This document shows, one piece after another, positions 1-5,250 of a stretch of 5,250 nucleotides of DNA. The stretch spans positions 1 through 5,250 of the forward strand of contig JAPUHG010000294.1 in NCBI GenBank assembly GCA_027297845.1, read 5' to 3'. The notes under the pieces are model-generated. The model did no database searches. It was not told the DNA's origin and saw only the letters and a list, made by a program, of their open reading frames with translations. Source of the stretch: Gammaproteobacteria bacterium (GTDB taxonomy: Bacteria; Pseudomonadota; Gammaproteobacteria; Steroidobacterales; MnTg04). The position numbers and the translations under genes are program-made. Every line of letters begins with the position of its first letter. Within the stretch, counting starts at the first letter, position 1.

Positions 1-224
1 TCGACCCGTACGACTTCGGCATGACCGGTATTGCCCGCGCAAACATCTTCGTAGCTGGGGTTTTCGGTTTGTCCGCCGCTATAGCCGGCGGCGGTAGAAA
101 ATACGCCTGCCAGGGGCCAGAACATTTTTTCAGCGCCCCAGAAACACCCCATCCCAAATAACCCGTCCTCGCTGTTTTCAGGAAACGGTGGTTGTAACGG
201 GTTGCCATTAACGAAATGGGTCAT
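1..224 (-). CDS. msrA: Peptide-methionine (S)-S-oxide reductase MsrA, N-terminal part (cut by window edge)
   Basis: MsrA reduces the S-epimer of methionine sulfoxide, free or in proteins, back to methionine, with electrons normally coming from thioredoxin; it repairs oxidised proteins in the cytosol. The 74 visible residues contain the diagnostic active-site motif MGCFWGAE at residues 25-32, with Cys27 as the catalytic cysteine, then STAAGYSGG (43-51), the NPSYEDVC segment (55-62) and TGHAE (66-70). All are in the normal family order. About two thirds of the protein, including the recycling cysteines, lies beyond position 1. The ATG at 224 is preceded by AGGA (minus strand of 235-238) with a 10-nt spacer. 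An in-frame GTG at 248 is a possible alternative that would add 8 residues. The short extension before GCFWG, containing VNGNPLQPPFP, resembles that of enterobacterial MsrA. The gene starts 26 bp after the methyltransferase stop on the same strand, so co-transcription is likely. Confidence 0.95.
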   Translation of the reverse strand, partial: MTHFVNGNPLQPPFPENSEDGLFGMGCFWGAEKMFWPLAGVFSTAAGYSGGQTENPSYEDVCAGNTGHAEVVRV

Positions 225-250
225 CGATTTGTGTTCCTGTGTCGTCACCT

Positions 251-1234
251 TTATTCCGGTCTCAGCATCGTCAGCCGCTGGCCGATCAGGACCGTACCGT
301 CATGATTCACCGGTTCAAGAAGCAGGTCAATAAAGCCCTGTTTTCGGGCCATAGCCAGAATCGATTCACTCTGACCCACCGGACCCGCTGCCCTGGCAAG
401 ATCCTCATAACGCAACCTGGCGCCGGCAAGTTCCTTTCTACCCCTGGCGGTCTGATCCCGGGCCGCATCGATTCCCTGCGAACCCAGTATTTCCATCGCA
501 CGGCCACCAAAGCCCATTGCAAAACGCAGTGATTCGGGTGAAAAAGAAGAGGCCGCCTCCGTGCTCAGGGTCGCGGCAACTTCATTAACCTGGTGACGGC
601 ATTTTTCTGCCGTCTCATTACCGGCGACAGCCTGACCTTCATTGATCAGATCGATCTGTACGCCCAGCGCGTCAACAATTTCATAAAATTTCAGCCCTTC
701 GATCAATCCGATTTGCCTCAGCTGTTCGCGCCCTCTGCGCAACACTTCCGAAGCGTGATCGTGCATGACAAAGCAGGCCAGCCCCCCCGGTTGGAGCACC
801 CTCCACAATTCAGCCAGCGCCTTTTCGTGCTCCGTGTACTCAAAGGCATATTGGCCGCTGACGCCAGCGAAATACTGGTCTGCAAAGGGCAGGTTTTCGG
901 CCGCCGCTTGCGAATGAAACGTGATCGAGTCAACGAGCTCCGCCTTTTCCTTTAGCGACTGCTGCGGATCGATCAGCGCACGATCAGCCCCATGAAGCTC
1001 AAAATTCAGCCCTTCAGCGCGGGAATACTCGGCCGCGATCATGGCGATAGCACCATTGCCGGTACCGATATCCAGCAGGCGCGAGTGCGCCGAAAATGTG
1101 GAGAAAAACTGCAGCCAGCCGTCGCGCAATTCGCCCTGGTAATTGCTCTCGAAACCATCGACCATCGAGGTCAATGGACCGGCGGCCCAGTATTCACCCC
1201 AGAAATCCTGTTTCTCGCTCAAGATGAGACCCAT
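251..1234 (-). CDS. Class I SAM-dependent methyltransferase, substrate unknown
   Basis: This 327-residue protein has a Rossmann-type methyltransferase core. Motif I is LLDIGTGNG (residues 53-61), which binds SAM. The acidic residue after strand 2 is Asp84 in HGADRALIDP. The segment ENLPFAD (113-119), followed by QYAFEYTEHEKAL, matches the post-II/motif IV area. VLQPGG (146-151) is the usual Methyltransf_11/25 signature before strand 5. Residues from about 160 to 285 replace the usual short C-terminus with a mostly helical, charged segment that may form a lid or substrate domain. The sequence ends with a strand-like stretch around HDGTVLIGQRL. No membrane segment or signal peptide is visible. 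The ATG at 1234 directly follows an in-frame TGA and lacks a clear Shine-Dalgarno sequence, so the start is only probable. msrA follows 26 bp downstream. The target could be a small molecule or a protein; no specific family is recognised. Confidence 0.88.
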   Translation of the reverse strand: MGLILSEKQDFWGEYWAAGPLTSMVDGFESNYQGELRDGWLQFFSTFSAHSRLLDIGTGNGAIAMIAAEYSRAEGLNFELHGADRALIDPQQSLKEKAELVDSITFHSQAAAENLPFADQYFAGVSGQYAFEYTEHEKALAELWRVLQPGGLACFVMHDHASEVLRRGREQLRQIGLIEGLKFYEIVDALGVQIDLINEGQAVAGNETAEKCRHQVNEVAATLSTEAASSFSPESLRFAMGFGGRAMEILGSQGIDAARDQTARGRKELAGARLRYEDLARAAGPVGQSESILAMARKQGFIDLLLEPVNHDGTVLIGQRLTMLRPE

Positions 1235-1269
1235 TCATGAAGCAGGCACTGATTGTCCCCCGCCGCCCG

Positions 1270-1282
1270 GCTTTAATAAAGC
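1270..1282. promoter_or_regulatory. AT-centred 13-bp palindrome with possible -10 element
   Basis: GCTTTA and TAAAGC form 6-bp arms around a single A. TTTAAT at 1272-1277 matches the sigma-70 -10 consensus at 5 of 6 positions on the plus strand. The hexamer 17 bp upstream (CTGATT, 1249-1254) matches TTGACA poorly. If used, transcription would start near 1284, just before the nested repeat, giving the TPR-oxygenase mRNA a leader of about 236 nt. It could equally be an operator. The call rests on sequence resemblance only. Confidence 0.25.
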
Positions 1283-1312
1283 GCCACCATTAGCTAACCT
1301 GCATGTCACCAT

Positions 1313-1328
1313 GGCGGCAGCCGCCGCC
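1313..1328 (+). repeat. GC hairpin, 6-bp stem
   Basis: GGCGGC (1313-1318) and GCCGCC (1323-1328) pair around the 4-nt loop AGCC. T1312 and G1329 could add a wobble pair in plus-strand RNA. It abuts the outer stem of the 1296-1500 element directly, so the two could stack coaxially. Confidence 0.5.
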
Positions 1329-1375
1329 GGCTAAGGAAGACGGTCGAGTAATTTTGAAGTATTTGTCGTTTTATT

Positions 1376-1399
1376 GCCGGCCACAGTTTGTGCACCGGC
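1376..1399. repeat. Interrupted hairpin in the intergenic region
   Basis: GCCGG (1376-1380) pairs with CCGGC (1395-1399), and CACA (1382-1385) pairs with TGTG (1389-1392) around a GTT loop. A 1x2 internal loop (C1381 opposite C1393-A1394) separates the two stems. It is 9 bp in total. The T-rich sequence lies before it on the plus strand, not after, so it is not an intrinsic terminator in either direction. Confidence 0.45.
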
Positions 1400-1407
1400 G
1401 TCCACCT

Positions 1408-1481
1408 ATTGCGGGTCTGAGTGATTCTCGGGCACCTGAGCTTGGCCTTCAGCAGTTCGAGAATCACTCAGATTCCGCAAT
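1408..1481. repeat. Long hairpin with 22 Watson-Crick pairs
   Basis: ATTGCGG (1408-1414) pairs with CCGCAAT (1475-1481), and the 15-base arm TCTGAGTGATTCTCG (1416-1430) pairs perfectly with 1458-1472. Only G1415 opposite T1473-T1474 interrupts the stem; in plus-strand RNA one of these could form a G.U pair. The 27-nt loop (1431-1457) contains a weak inner CTGA/TCAG pairing (1436-1439 with 1449-1452). There is no U-tract on either side. It could act as an RNA structure, a cruciform or a dyad binding site for a dimeric regulator. Confidence 0.75.
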
Positions 1482-1505
1482 CCCTGGTGGCATGCAGGTT
1501 TATTT

Positions 1506-1511
1506 AAGGTG
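1506..1511 (+). promoter_or_regulatory. Ribosome binding site of the first TPR-oxygenase gene
   Basis: AAGGTG lies 8 nt before the ATG at 1520 and is a good partial match to the Shine-Dalgarno consensus. It fixes the start codon and sits 5 nt downstream of the outer stem of the nested repeat. CAGG (1495-1498) and CCTG (1516-1519) could form a small competing hairpin around it. Confidence 0.7.
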
Positions 1512-1519
1512 CTAGCCTG

Positions 1520-3025
1520 ATGTCTGATAGCGAAACAATTGCCGAGCATCTGGATCGCGGTGAACTCGCTCCGGCCGAAGCGGCACTCGATGAAGCTTTG
1601 TCGAAAACCCCAGGCGATGAGGAACTGCTTGCTTTGCGCGGCAGCCTCCGGCATTTACAGCGCCGCTTCCAGGCTGCGGTTGAGGATTTCGAGGCGGCGC
1701 TGGCAAAGCGGCCGAATGAGCCGAACTGGCACAACGCACTGGGCAAGAGCCTCAACAATCTGCAAAAGGAAGAACCCGCGGAAAATGCGTTTCGTCGCTC
1801 TATTGAGTTGGAACCAGGCAATGCCGAGGCGTGGCACAACCTTGCATTCGCTTTGCGTACGCAGGGCAAACACCATCAGGCTGCGGAAGCATTTTCAAAA
1901 GCCCTGGAAATCGAACCGGGCTATGTGTCCGCATGGCACAACCTTGGCGTTGTGTATCTGGCCATGGATGATCCCGAACAGGCGCTCGGTGCTTTTGTCG
2001 AGGCACAAAAACTGGCACCCGACCGGCCTCGCCTTGGGACCCACATTGGCGTGGCGCTGCATAACCTGGGCCGCTACGAAGATGCGATCGCCGCTTACCG
2101 GGCAATATCGTCAATCGAACAGGACGCGGAGGCGCAAAATAACCTGGCGGTCAGCCTGCAGGAACTCGGTCGTGACGATGAGGCGCTGACCGCATACAAA
2201 AAGGCCGCCCAGCTCGAGTCGAGTGACGAGGAGATTCAAATCAAGATTGCCGATCTGCTGATCGGCATGGGCAAACCGGGTGAGGCGAATGATATTGCCC
2301 GGCAATGCCTGGCACGTGTGCCCGGGAAGTCCGGCGCGCTGGCGGTGGCCGTAGTCGCCGGTCAGGAGCCTGGTTGCGAGATCATCGACCCTGGACTGCT
2401 TGACTTCGACAGGCTGATTTTTGCCACCGAACTGGCAATTTCGAGTGAGCAGGGTTCGTTAGCGGAATTCAACCAGGCGCTGGTCACCCACATACTCGAG
2501 CACCCTACCCTGGTTTATGAGCCGGCTGGCCACGCCACGCGCTTTGGCAGTCACACCGGGGATCTGCTGGCGGGAGGGAAAGGACCCATTGCGACAGTTG
2601 AACGGGAAATCACCGCTGGCATCGGCCGTTATCTGGCGACGCTGGACCAGGACAAGGCCGGTTTCCTGTTCGCCGGAAAACCCGACCATTGGCGCCTCAC
2701 GATGTGGGCTGTGGTGATGGATGCGCAAGGACACCAGTTGCCGCATATCCATCCGGCAGCCTGGCTGAGCGGCGTTTACTATGTACAGGTACCTGAAGAA
2801 ATCGGCGACGATGACGGCGGCATGGCGGGCTGGATCGAGTTCGGTGCGCCACCTGACACCATGAATTGTCGCGGCGAACCCAAACTCAAAATTTTCCACC
2901 CGGTCGCCGGCAACTACTTTATTTTCCCCAGCTATCTCTATCACCGGACCATACCGTTTGCGAGCAAGCAGCAAAGAATCTCTATCGCCTTCGATGCGAT
3001 ACCCTCGGCAATGACGAGGGATTGA
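1520..3025 (+). CDS. TPR-repeat protein with C-terminal 2OG-Fe(II) oxygenase domain (first paralogue)
   Basis: This 501-residue protein has about eight TPR repeats and a C-terminal oxygenase domain. The TPRs fit a 34-residue register from residue 34 to 270 (34-67, 68-101, 102-135, 136-169, 170-203, 204-237, 237-270) after a degenerate first one at 1-33; repeats two to four carry the HNALG/AWHNL pattern. The oxygenase domain runs from about 315 to 495 and resembles PF13759/TIGR02466. It has GHQLPHIHP (404-412), LSGVYYVQVP (416-425), FPSYLYHRTIPF (469-480) and RISIAFD (486-492). By family analogy His409/His411 and His475 are candidate iron ligands and Arg486 the candidate 2-oxoglutarate carboxylate binder. 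Such enzymes typically couple 2-oxoglutarate decarboxylation to substrate hydroxylation. The TPR part probably docks a protein or carrier-bound substrate. There is no signal peptide or membrane segment, so it is probably cytosolic. It is the first gene of the rightward set and a tandem paralogue of the next gene. The substrate is unknown. Confidence 0.9.
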   Translation: MSDSETIAEHLDRGELAPAEAALDEALSKTPGDEELLALRGSLRHLQRRFQAAVEDFEAALAKRPNEPNWHNALGKSLNNLQKEEPAENAFRRSIELEPGNAEAWHNLAFALRTQGKHHQAAEAFSKALEIEPGYVSAWHNLGVVYLAMDDPEQALGAFVEAQKLAPDRPRLGTHIGVALHNLGRYEDAIAAYRAISSIEQDAEAQNNLAVSLQELGRDDEALTAYKKAAQLESSDEEIQIKIADLLIGMGKPGEANDIARQCLARVPGKSGALAVAVVAGQEPGCEIIDPGLLDFDRLIFATELAISSEQGSLAEFNQALVTHILEHPTLVYEPAGHATRFGSHTGDLLAGGKGPIATVEREITAGIGRYLATLDQDKAGFLFAGKPDHWRLTMWAVVMDAQGHQLPHIHPAAWLSGVYYVQVPEEIGDDDGGMAGWIEFGAPPDTMNCRGEPKLKIFHPVAGNYFIFPSYLYHRTIPFASKQQRISIAFDAIPSAMTRD

Positions 3026-3044
3026 AAACCCACCGGCGACCATC

Positions 3045-3053
3045 TGTTATATT
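3045..3053 (+). promoter_or_regulatory. Possible extended -10 promoter before the second TPR-oxygenase gene
   Basis: TGTTATATT fits the extended -10 pattern TGnTATAAT with one mismatch. TTGAAA at 3022-3027 resembles a -35 box but is 20 bp away, longer than the usual 17. Transcription would start near 3060, almost at the inferred start of the next coding region, giving a leaderless or nearly leaderless mRNA. The call rests on resemblance only. Confidence 0.25.
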
Positions 3054-3062
3054 GGCCCGGCA

Positions 3063-4670
3063 ATAAGTCACGCCGCGAAACTAAAAAAAGCCGTTGGTCA
3101 CCATCAAAACGGTCAACTGGATAACGCGGAGACCTTGTATCGGCAGGTGCTTTCTGAAAAACCAAACAACGCGGACGCTCTGCACATGCTCGGACTTTTG
3201 TCCTATCAGAAAGGAAAACCTGAGCTGGCCGCGGATCTGATCTCACGCTCCCTGGAAATAAATCCGGATTTTCCTCCCGCGAGGATTCACCTGGGCAATG
3301 CATTGTTGGCGACCAAGGATTTTTCCAGGGCAGAAGAAATGTTTCGCCATGCATTGGCGGATCGCAATTCGAAAACTGACGCGATGCTCGGTCTCGCGAT
3401 AAGTCTGTTCTGGCAAGAGCGCCATGACGAAGCCATCGAGTGCCTTGATCGACTTCTTGAAATCGAACCAGAAAATGCGGCGGCACTTTTTCAGGCGGGA
3501 CAATCGTGCAGAGCACTTGAAAAATTTTCGGCCGCAAGCGAATACCTATCCAAAGCCATCGAGCTGAATCCCAATATTCCGCACTGGCTCATCTGCCGTA
3601 GCCAGACCAGCCAGTTCCTGGCCGAATATGAATCGGCCGAGGCGGACTGCCGGCGCGCCTGTGAATTGGAACCCGAAAATGCAGCTCACCGCCACGATCT
3701 GGGCCTGGTCCTGCGTCTGATGTCGCGGCCTGCCGATGCAGAACGGGAACTGCTGGAAGCAACGCGGCTAAATCCAGACCTGACCACCGCCTGGATAAAC
3801 CTGGGCAATGCCTGCCGCGATCAAGGCGAGTTCGAAAAGGCCATTGCGCATTTCGAGCATGCTTTGACCATTGAGCCGGATAACGCCATGACTCACACCT
3901 ATCTTGGCGCAGCGCAGTTGCAATCCGGTCAGATGGAACCCGGTTTGAAGAATCTGGAGCGCAGCGCGACGCTGAACCCCTTCGATCGGACAACCATGGC
4001 ATATCATGCCGCCGCGCTGGCGGAAAACGGGCAAATGCAAAAGGCGGAGCACCTGCTCGATTACGACCGGCTGCTCGAAAGACACGAAGCCAGTGCACCG
4101 GCAGGGTTCAGGAGTCTGGACGCGTTTAACCAGGCACTGGCAAAACACGTCGCCGGCCATTCGACCCTTAAATATGAGCGCAAAGGAAACACCACGATAA
4201 AAGGGCAGCAGACGGCCAATCTTCTAGAGTCGGAGCCAGGGCCGGTCGCAGCACTCAGAGACATCATTGACGGTGCAGCCCGAAAATATTTCGCCGCACG
4301 GAAGATTGACGCCGGCCATCCCTACCTCGCCTGGAAACCCGAGCGCTGGCGCTACGCGATGTGGGGGGTAATCCTGGACAGCCAGGGGCATCAGGATCCG
4401 CACATGCATCCCGATGCCTGCCTAAGTGGTGTGTACTATGTGCAATTGCCGACCAAGCTAAGAGCTGGTGAAAACGACCCGCAGGGTTGGCTTGAGCTCG
4501 GGCAGCCCCCGGAAAAACTGAATTGCAAGGCTGAACACCCGACCCTGATTTTGCGTCCGGTGGAGGGCGCATTATTTTTGTTTCCATCGTATTTTTACCA
4601 CCGTACCATTCCATTTGACAGCGAAGAACAGAGAATCTCGATAGCATTTGACCTGCGACCCTTGATTTAG
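3063..4670 (+). CDS. TPR-repeat protein with C-terminal 2OG-Fe(II) oxygenase domain (second paralogue; start codon unclear)
   Basis: This is a paralogue of the preceding gene with more repeats. Counting from the TTG at 3135, eight consecutive TPRs fit an exact 34-residue register at residues 13-284. A tenth, capping repeat lies at 285-318. The oxygenase domain (about 328-508) has GHQDPHMHP (418-426), LSGVYYVQLP (430-439), FPSYFYHRTIPF (483-494) and RISIAFD (500-506). His423/His425, His489 and Arg500 correspond to the candidate iron and 2-oxoglutarate ligands of the first paralogue. TTG 3135 cannot be the natural start, because the frame continues upstream and encodes the first half of another perfect 34-residue TPR beginning at His (3069). 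That puts the start near 3063, where ATA AGT stands in place of an expected ATG; the frame is open back to 3015 but holds no ATG, GTG or TTG. With this start the protein has 535 residues and ten TPRs. It is probably cytosolic with unknown substrate. Confidence 0.85.
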   Translation: MSHAAKLKKAVGHHQNGQLDNAETLYRQVLSEKPNNADALHMLGLLSYQKGKPELAADLISRSLEINPDFPPARIHLGNALLATKDFSRAEEMFRHALADRNSKTDAMLGLAISLFWQERHDEAIECLDRLLEIEPENAAALFQAGQSCRALEKFSAASEYLSKAIELNPNIPHWLICRSQTSQFLAEYESAEADCRRACELEPENAAHRHDLGLVLRLMSRPADAERELLEATRLNPDLTTAWINLGNACRDQGEFEKAIAHFEHALTIEPDNAMTHTYLGAAQLQSGQMEPGLKNLERSATLNPFDRTTMAYHAAALAENGQMQKAEHLLDYDRLLERHEASAPAGFRSLDAFNQALAKHVAGHSTLKYERKGNTTIKGQQTANLLESEPGPVAALRDIIDGAARKYFAARKIDAGHPYLAWKPERWRYAMWGVILDSQGHQDPHMHPDACLSGVYYVQLPTKLRAGENDPQGWLELGQPPEKLNCKAEHPTLILRPVEGALFLFPSYFYHRTIPFDSEEQRISIAFDLRPLI

Positions 4671-4672
4671 AA

Positions 4673-4685
4673 CTGACGCCGTCAG
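4673..4685. repeat. Short palindrome between genes
   Basis: CTGACG and CGTCAG flank a single C, in the 41-bp gap between the second TPR-oxygenase and the carbamoyltransferase. As RNA it could only form a 5-bp stem with a 3-nt loop, and no T-run follows, so it is not a terminator. It could be a small operator or chance. Confidence 0.2.
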
Positions 4686-4711
4686 CTGCAATAAAACCGG
4701 AATTCGAGAAA

Positions 4712-5250
4712 ATGAATCTTATCGGGCTCCACTTCGGCCATGACGCATCGATCACTATCATCGTCGATGGAAAAATTGTGGTTCACGTGCTGGCCGAAAG
4801 ATACAACAGGGTCAAACATTCGGTCGGTCTACGCTCCGCTGAACTGGATGCCGCGTTATCCGAGGCAAAACTGAGTTGGCAGGAAATCGATTGTTGCGCG
4901 GTGGTCTCCACCCAGGACCTCGAAATTATGACCGGCCTGATCGGCGACGATTTCACCATTACGCTGGGTAACTCTGACCTACATCCCGCACCCTCACCTT
5001 TTTTGAAATTACTGGAATCCGCAAACACGCCCGTCGATTCTCTCCTGGTCAAAGGTCTGCAAAAAGTTGCCGAGTTGGATGAGGAGCAGGCAGCGCACCC
5101 GGAGAATAGAAGATGGGAAAAGATTTTTCCGGAATGGCAATCATTTTGCGAGGGCAAGATCAGCAGCATCGGCTGGCTGAACCTGTTTATCAGTCATGAT
5201 CGCTGGGATGCCCAACGGGGGATGGAAGAAATCCGGGCAGATGGTTTTGA
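4712..5250 (+). CDS. NodU/CmcH-family carbamoyltransferase, N-terminal part (cut by window edge)
   Basis: The 179 visible residues begin MNLIGLHFGHDASITIIVDG. This matches the phosphate-loop start of the Kae1-like (ASKHA-fold) N-terminal domain of O-carbamoyltransferases (PF02543), followed by the family-typical AERYNRVKHS (28-37). Residues 41-70 resemble the following helix and strand (LDAALSEAKLSWQEIDCCAVV). Family members such as NodU, CmcH and TobZ transfer a carbamoyl group from carbamoyl phosphate, through a carbamoyl-adenylate, to a hydroxyl on a sugar or natural product. The metal-binding HHxxHA-type motif, usually near residue 110-120, is not present in the visible part. An apparent insertion (about residues 70-160) separates the start from it, so this is a divergent subtype. 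The ATG has GAGAAA just upstream and a weaker GGA further off. It lies 41 bp after the second oxygenase gene and is probably in its operon. The acceptor is unknown. Confidence 0.85.
   Translation, partial: MNLIGLHFGHDASITIIVDGKIVVHVLAERYNRVKHSVGLRSAELDAALSEAKLSWQEIDCCAVVSTQDLEIMTGLIGDDFTITLGNSDLHPAPSPFLKLLESANTPVDSLLVKGLQKVAELDEEQAAHPENRRWEKIFPEWQSFCEGKISSIGWLNLFISHDRWDAQRGMEEIRADGF

Larger units (their letters stand above)
1296..1500 (+). repeat. 205-bp nested inverted-repeat element / candidate structured mRNA leader
   Basis: The outer arms are AACCTGCATGTCACCA (1296-1311) and TGGTGGCATGCAGGTT (1485-1500). They pair over 16 positions, 15 Watson-Crick plus one T1306.G1490. Inside lie a GGCGGC/GCCGCC hairpin (1313-1328), a 9-bp interrupted hairpin (1376-1399) and a long hairpin (1408-1481), with an AT-rich linker at about 1349-1375. 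Together they would close a multibranched RNA whose last base is 5 nt before the Shine-Dalgarno sequence at 1506. Read as plus-strand RNA, the outer mismatch and the base next to the GGCGGC stem become G.U wobbles; on the minus strand they would be A.C mismatches. This mildly favours a plus-strand RNA. No target-site duplication flanks the outer arms, which argues against a recent MITE insertion. No known riboswitch was recognised. Confidence 0.6.
1235..1519. other. Divergent intergenic region with nested inverted repeats
   Basis: This 285-bp gap separates the leftward methyltransferase/msrA pair from the rightward TPR-oxygenase operon, so it should carry promoters for both. I see no convincing coding sequence: the small open frames here are short and resemble no family I know. 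It contains a C-rich patch (1257-1268), a 13-bp AT-centred palindrome (GCTTTA-A-TAAAGC, 1270-1282), a large nested inverted-repeat structure (1296-1500) and the ribosome binding site of the next gene. No T-run follows any of the hairpins on either strand, so they are not intrinsic terminators. Confidence 0.8.

Noticed and set aside
593..955. 120-residue plus-strand open frame
   Set aside because: It is antisense to the methyltransferase core and has no family resemblance.
1271..1281. Rho-independent terminator for either arm
   Set aside because: The CTTTA/TAAAG palindrome has a one-base centre and lies upstream of both genes, so it cannot terminate them.
1408..1481. Bidirectional intrinsic terminator
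   Set aside because: No T-run follows the stem on either strand, and the position is between divergent genes, where a terminator is not needed.
1296..1500. MITE or insertion-sequence remnant
   Set aside because: The outer arms look like terminal inverted repeats, but the flanks (TAGCT on the left, TATTT on the right) show no target-site duplication, and there is no transposase. It is kept as an unclassified structure.
2459..3043. 194-residue open frame on the minus strand
   Set aside because: It lies fully opposite the conserved oxygenase domain, has no recognisable domain, and is a shadow of the high-GC coding strand.
3083..3089. Run of seven A (CTA AAA AAA G), a possible slippery site or indel that would join the two oxygenase genes
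   Set aside because: Neither of the other two forward frames gives a continuous upstream reading with a start: one hits TAA at 3064 and 3082, and the frame of the first gene stops at TGA 3023. The first gene also ends naturally after its RISIAFD motif.
3135..3137. TTG as start of the second TPR-oxygenase, with GGAG 3 nt upstream
   Set aside because: The spacing is too short, and this start would cut a TPR in half, although the frame upstream completes a perfect 34-residue repeat.
4264..4761. 165-residue minus-strand open frame across the end of the second oxygenase gene
   Set aside because: It covers the conserved HxH, YHRTIPF and RISIAFD coding region of the plus strand and resembles no family I know.
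4783..5169. 128-residue minus-strand open frame
   Set aside because: The plus strand here encodes a recognisable carbamoyltransferase N-terminus in a frame open to the window end; the minus frame is Ser-rich and without motifs.

Overview
The window looks like a stretch of a Gram-negative, probably gammaproteobacterial, chromosome of moderately high GC content. The main evidence is an MsrA whose N-terminus (MGCFWGAE, STAAGYSGG, TGHAE) resembles the long MsrA of enterobacteria and relatives. TPR/2-oxoglutarate-oxygenase proteins and NodU-type carbamoyltransferases are also common in marine gammaproteobacteria. The taxonomic statement is inference; there is no rRNA or other marker gene here.

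Layout: two genes point left and three point right, away from a shared 285-bp intergenic region. Left arm (minus strand): a class I SAM-dependent methyltransferase (251-1234) is followed 26 bp downstream by msrA, which runs off the left edge (1-224). Right arm (plus strand): two tandem paralogues each carry TPR repeats on a C-terminal 2OG-Fe(II) oxygenase domain of the PF13759/TIGR02466 type (1520-3025 and about 3063-4670). They are followed by the N-terminal part of a NodU/CmcH-family carbamoyltransferase that runs off the right edge (4712-5250). Gaps of 37 and 41 bp make the right arm look like one operon, perhaps with an internal promoter.

The intergenic region holds the most unusual structure. 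A 16-bp inverted repeat (1296-1311 with 1485-1500, one G.U pair) encloses three further hairpins, the largest with 22 Watson-Crick pairs (1408-1481). It ends 5 bp before the Shine-Dalgarno sequence of the first TPR-oxygenase gene. It reads as a multibranched RNA leader of about 205 nt or a palindromic DNA element; no known riboswitch or repeat family was recognised.

How the genes may work together (inference): two oxygenases with TPR scaffolds plus a carbamoyltransferase suggest a tailoring pathway that hydroxylates and then O-carbamoylates a substrate, which could be a glycan, small molecule or peptide. The substrate cannot be read from the sequence. The second TPR-oxygenase gene lacks a usable ATG/GTG/TTG start at the place where its repeat structure says translation must begin, which deserves checking.
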